A stretch of DNA of 64,000 bases, from NCBI RefSeq assembly GCF_029690065.1, contig NZ_CP121463.1, positions 1,984,001-2,048,000 on the forward strand. The letters run 5' to 3'. Positions 63,390 through 64,000 of this stretch are shown in pieces (position 1 is the first letter of the stretch; each line of letters begins with the position of its first letter). The position numbers and the translations under genes were made by a program. The DNA is from Arthrobacter sp. Y-9 (lineage in GTDB: Bacteria > Actinomycetota > Actinomycetes > Actinomycetales > Micrococcaceae). The notes under the pieces were generated by a model. It saw only the letters and a list, made by a program, of their open reading frames with translations, was not told where the DNA came from and did no database searches.

Positions 63390-64000
63390 ATGGACAGCAC
63401 CTCGCAGCTTCCCGTGGCCGTGATCGGGGCCGGCCCGATCGGCCTAGCCGCCGCCGCGCACCTGCTCGAGCAGGGCCTGGACCCGGTGATCTTCGAATCC
63501 GGCCCCACCCCGGCCGCCGCAGTCAACCAGTGGCGGCACATCCGCCTGTTCTCCCCTTGGCGGTTCAATCTCGACGCCGCCGCCGTCCGGCTCCTGGAAC
63601 CCACCGGCTGGGAATCCCCCCGGCTCACGGCCCTGCCCTACGGTGGGGAACTCATCGACGAGTACCTGGCACCCCTGGCCGCGCACCCGGCGATCGCGGG
63701 GCGCCTCCACACCGGCGCCCGCGTGATCGCCGTGACCCGGGCCGGGCTGGACAAGACCCACAGCCGGACCCGGGAGCAGGCCTCGTTCCGGATCCGCGTC
63801 CAGAGCACCGACGGCACCGTCGTCGACCACCTCGTAGCCGCGGTGATTGATGCCTCCGGCACGTGGAACGCCCCCAACCCTGTCGGGACCGGTGGGCTGC
63901 CCGCGATCGGCGAAGACTCCGCCGCCGACCGGATCACTTCGCCTCTGCCCGACGCGCTGGGCGCCGACCGAGACCGGTTCGCCGGCCGTCGCGTCCTCGT
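63390..64000 (+). CDS. FAD/NAD(P)-binding oxidoreductase, ArsO-like (3' truncated by window)
   Basis: At least 203 codons of an ATG-started protein; AGGAGAA precedes the start. Glycine motif AVIGAGPIGLAAAAHLL near the N-terminus shows a flavin-nucleotide fold, and a second VIDASGTW segment is visible. It probably belongs to the flavin monooxygenase/thioredoxin-reductase-like proteins of actinobacterial ars operons. The role is not established; the 3' part, including any arsenic-binding cysteine motif, lies outside. Confidence 0.75.
   Translation, partial: MDSTSQLPVAVIGAGPIGLAAAAHLLEQGLDPVIFESGPTPAAAVNQWRHIRLFSPWRFNLDAAAVRLLEPTGWESPRLTALPYGGELIDEYLAPLAAHPAIAGRLHTGARVIAVTRAGLDKTHSRTREQASFRIRVQSTDGTVVDHLVAAVIDASGTWNAPNPVGTGGLPAIGEDSAADRITSPLPDALGADRDRFAGRRVL

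Overview
The window is very GC-rich, uses mostly C/G-ending codons, and packs genes into overlapping (ATGA/GTGA) operons. It carries a mycothiol-type arsenate reductase, a DtxR/IdeR-type iron box and sugar ABC systems without their own ATPase. Together these suggest a chromosomal segment of a soil actinobacterium, most likely Micrococcaceae (Arthrobacter in the broad sense). No rRNA, tRNA, CRISPR array, phage or insertion sequence was recognised.

Layout. 1-1357: 3' part of an APC permease. 1474-8995: sugar-acid or keto-glycoside type catabolic locus (two TIM-barrel isomerases, three Gfo/Idh dehydrogenases, a ThuA-like protein) around a ROK regulator, with two copies of a shared operator. 9138-16673: divergent locus (GntP permease, KDPG aldolase, N-acyl-D-amino-acid-deacylase-like amidohydrolase, DSD1-like PLP enzyme; then KDG kinase, IclR regulator, RidA). 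Its enzymes fit a complete route from N-acetyl-D-glucosaminate to pyruvate and glyceraldehyde-3-phosphate. 16809-18100: Lrp/AsnC regulator and divergent YitT-like membrane protein. 18138-26307: urease operon with a UreB-UreC fusion, all accessory genes, a nickel transporter and an NCS1 permease. 26475-30951: beta-glucoside PTS operon under a CRP-like site and a RAT/terminator switch, with its own BglG antiterminator. 31033-32931: HAD phosphatase and alkaline-phosphatase-superfamily protein. 33090-40995: secreted beta-helix protein, ROK regulator, cysteine-rich Gfo/Idh protein and a sugar ABC importer without ATPase, tied together by a second shared operator. 41188-50234: small unknown genes, a two-component system, DM13 lipoprotein and DoxX-like protein, and a GT39-type membrane glycosyltransferase. 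50264-54206: three-gene acyl ligase, ketosynthase and flavoprotein operon. 54383-58275: iron-boxed FbpABC ferric importer. 58266-60720: second two-component system and a PAP2 phosphatase. 60864-64000: arsenic island (GNAT/ArsN-like, ArsR, ACR3, ArsC, flavoprotein cut by the window end).

How the parts work together: most operons are self-contained units with their own regulator and a visible operator. The strongest regulatory signals are two pairs of matching operators (at 5645 and 7049; at 35155 and 36451), a perfect palindrome at 14324, a RAT-terminator at 26533, an iron box at 54383, direct repeats at 45861 and an inverted repeat at 61747. The items most worth following up are the UreB-UreC fusion, the predicted aminosugar-acid pathway, and the ligase-ketosynthase-flavoprotein operon whose flavoprotein lacks the normal dehydrogenase catalytic glutamate. 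Functions below are inferred from reading the sequence; no database search was run.
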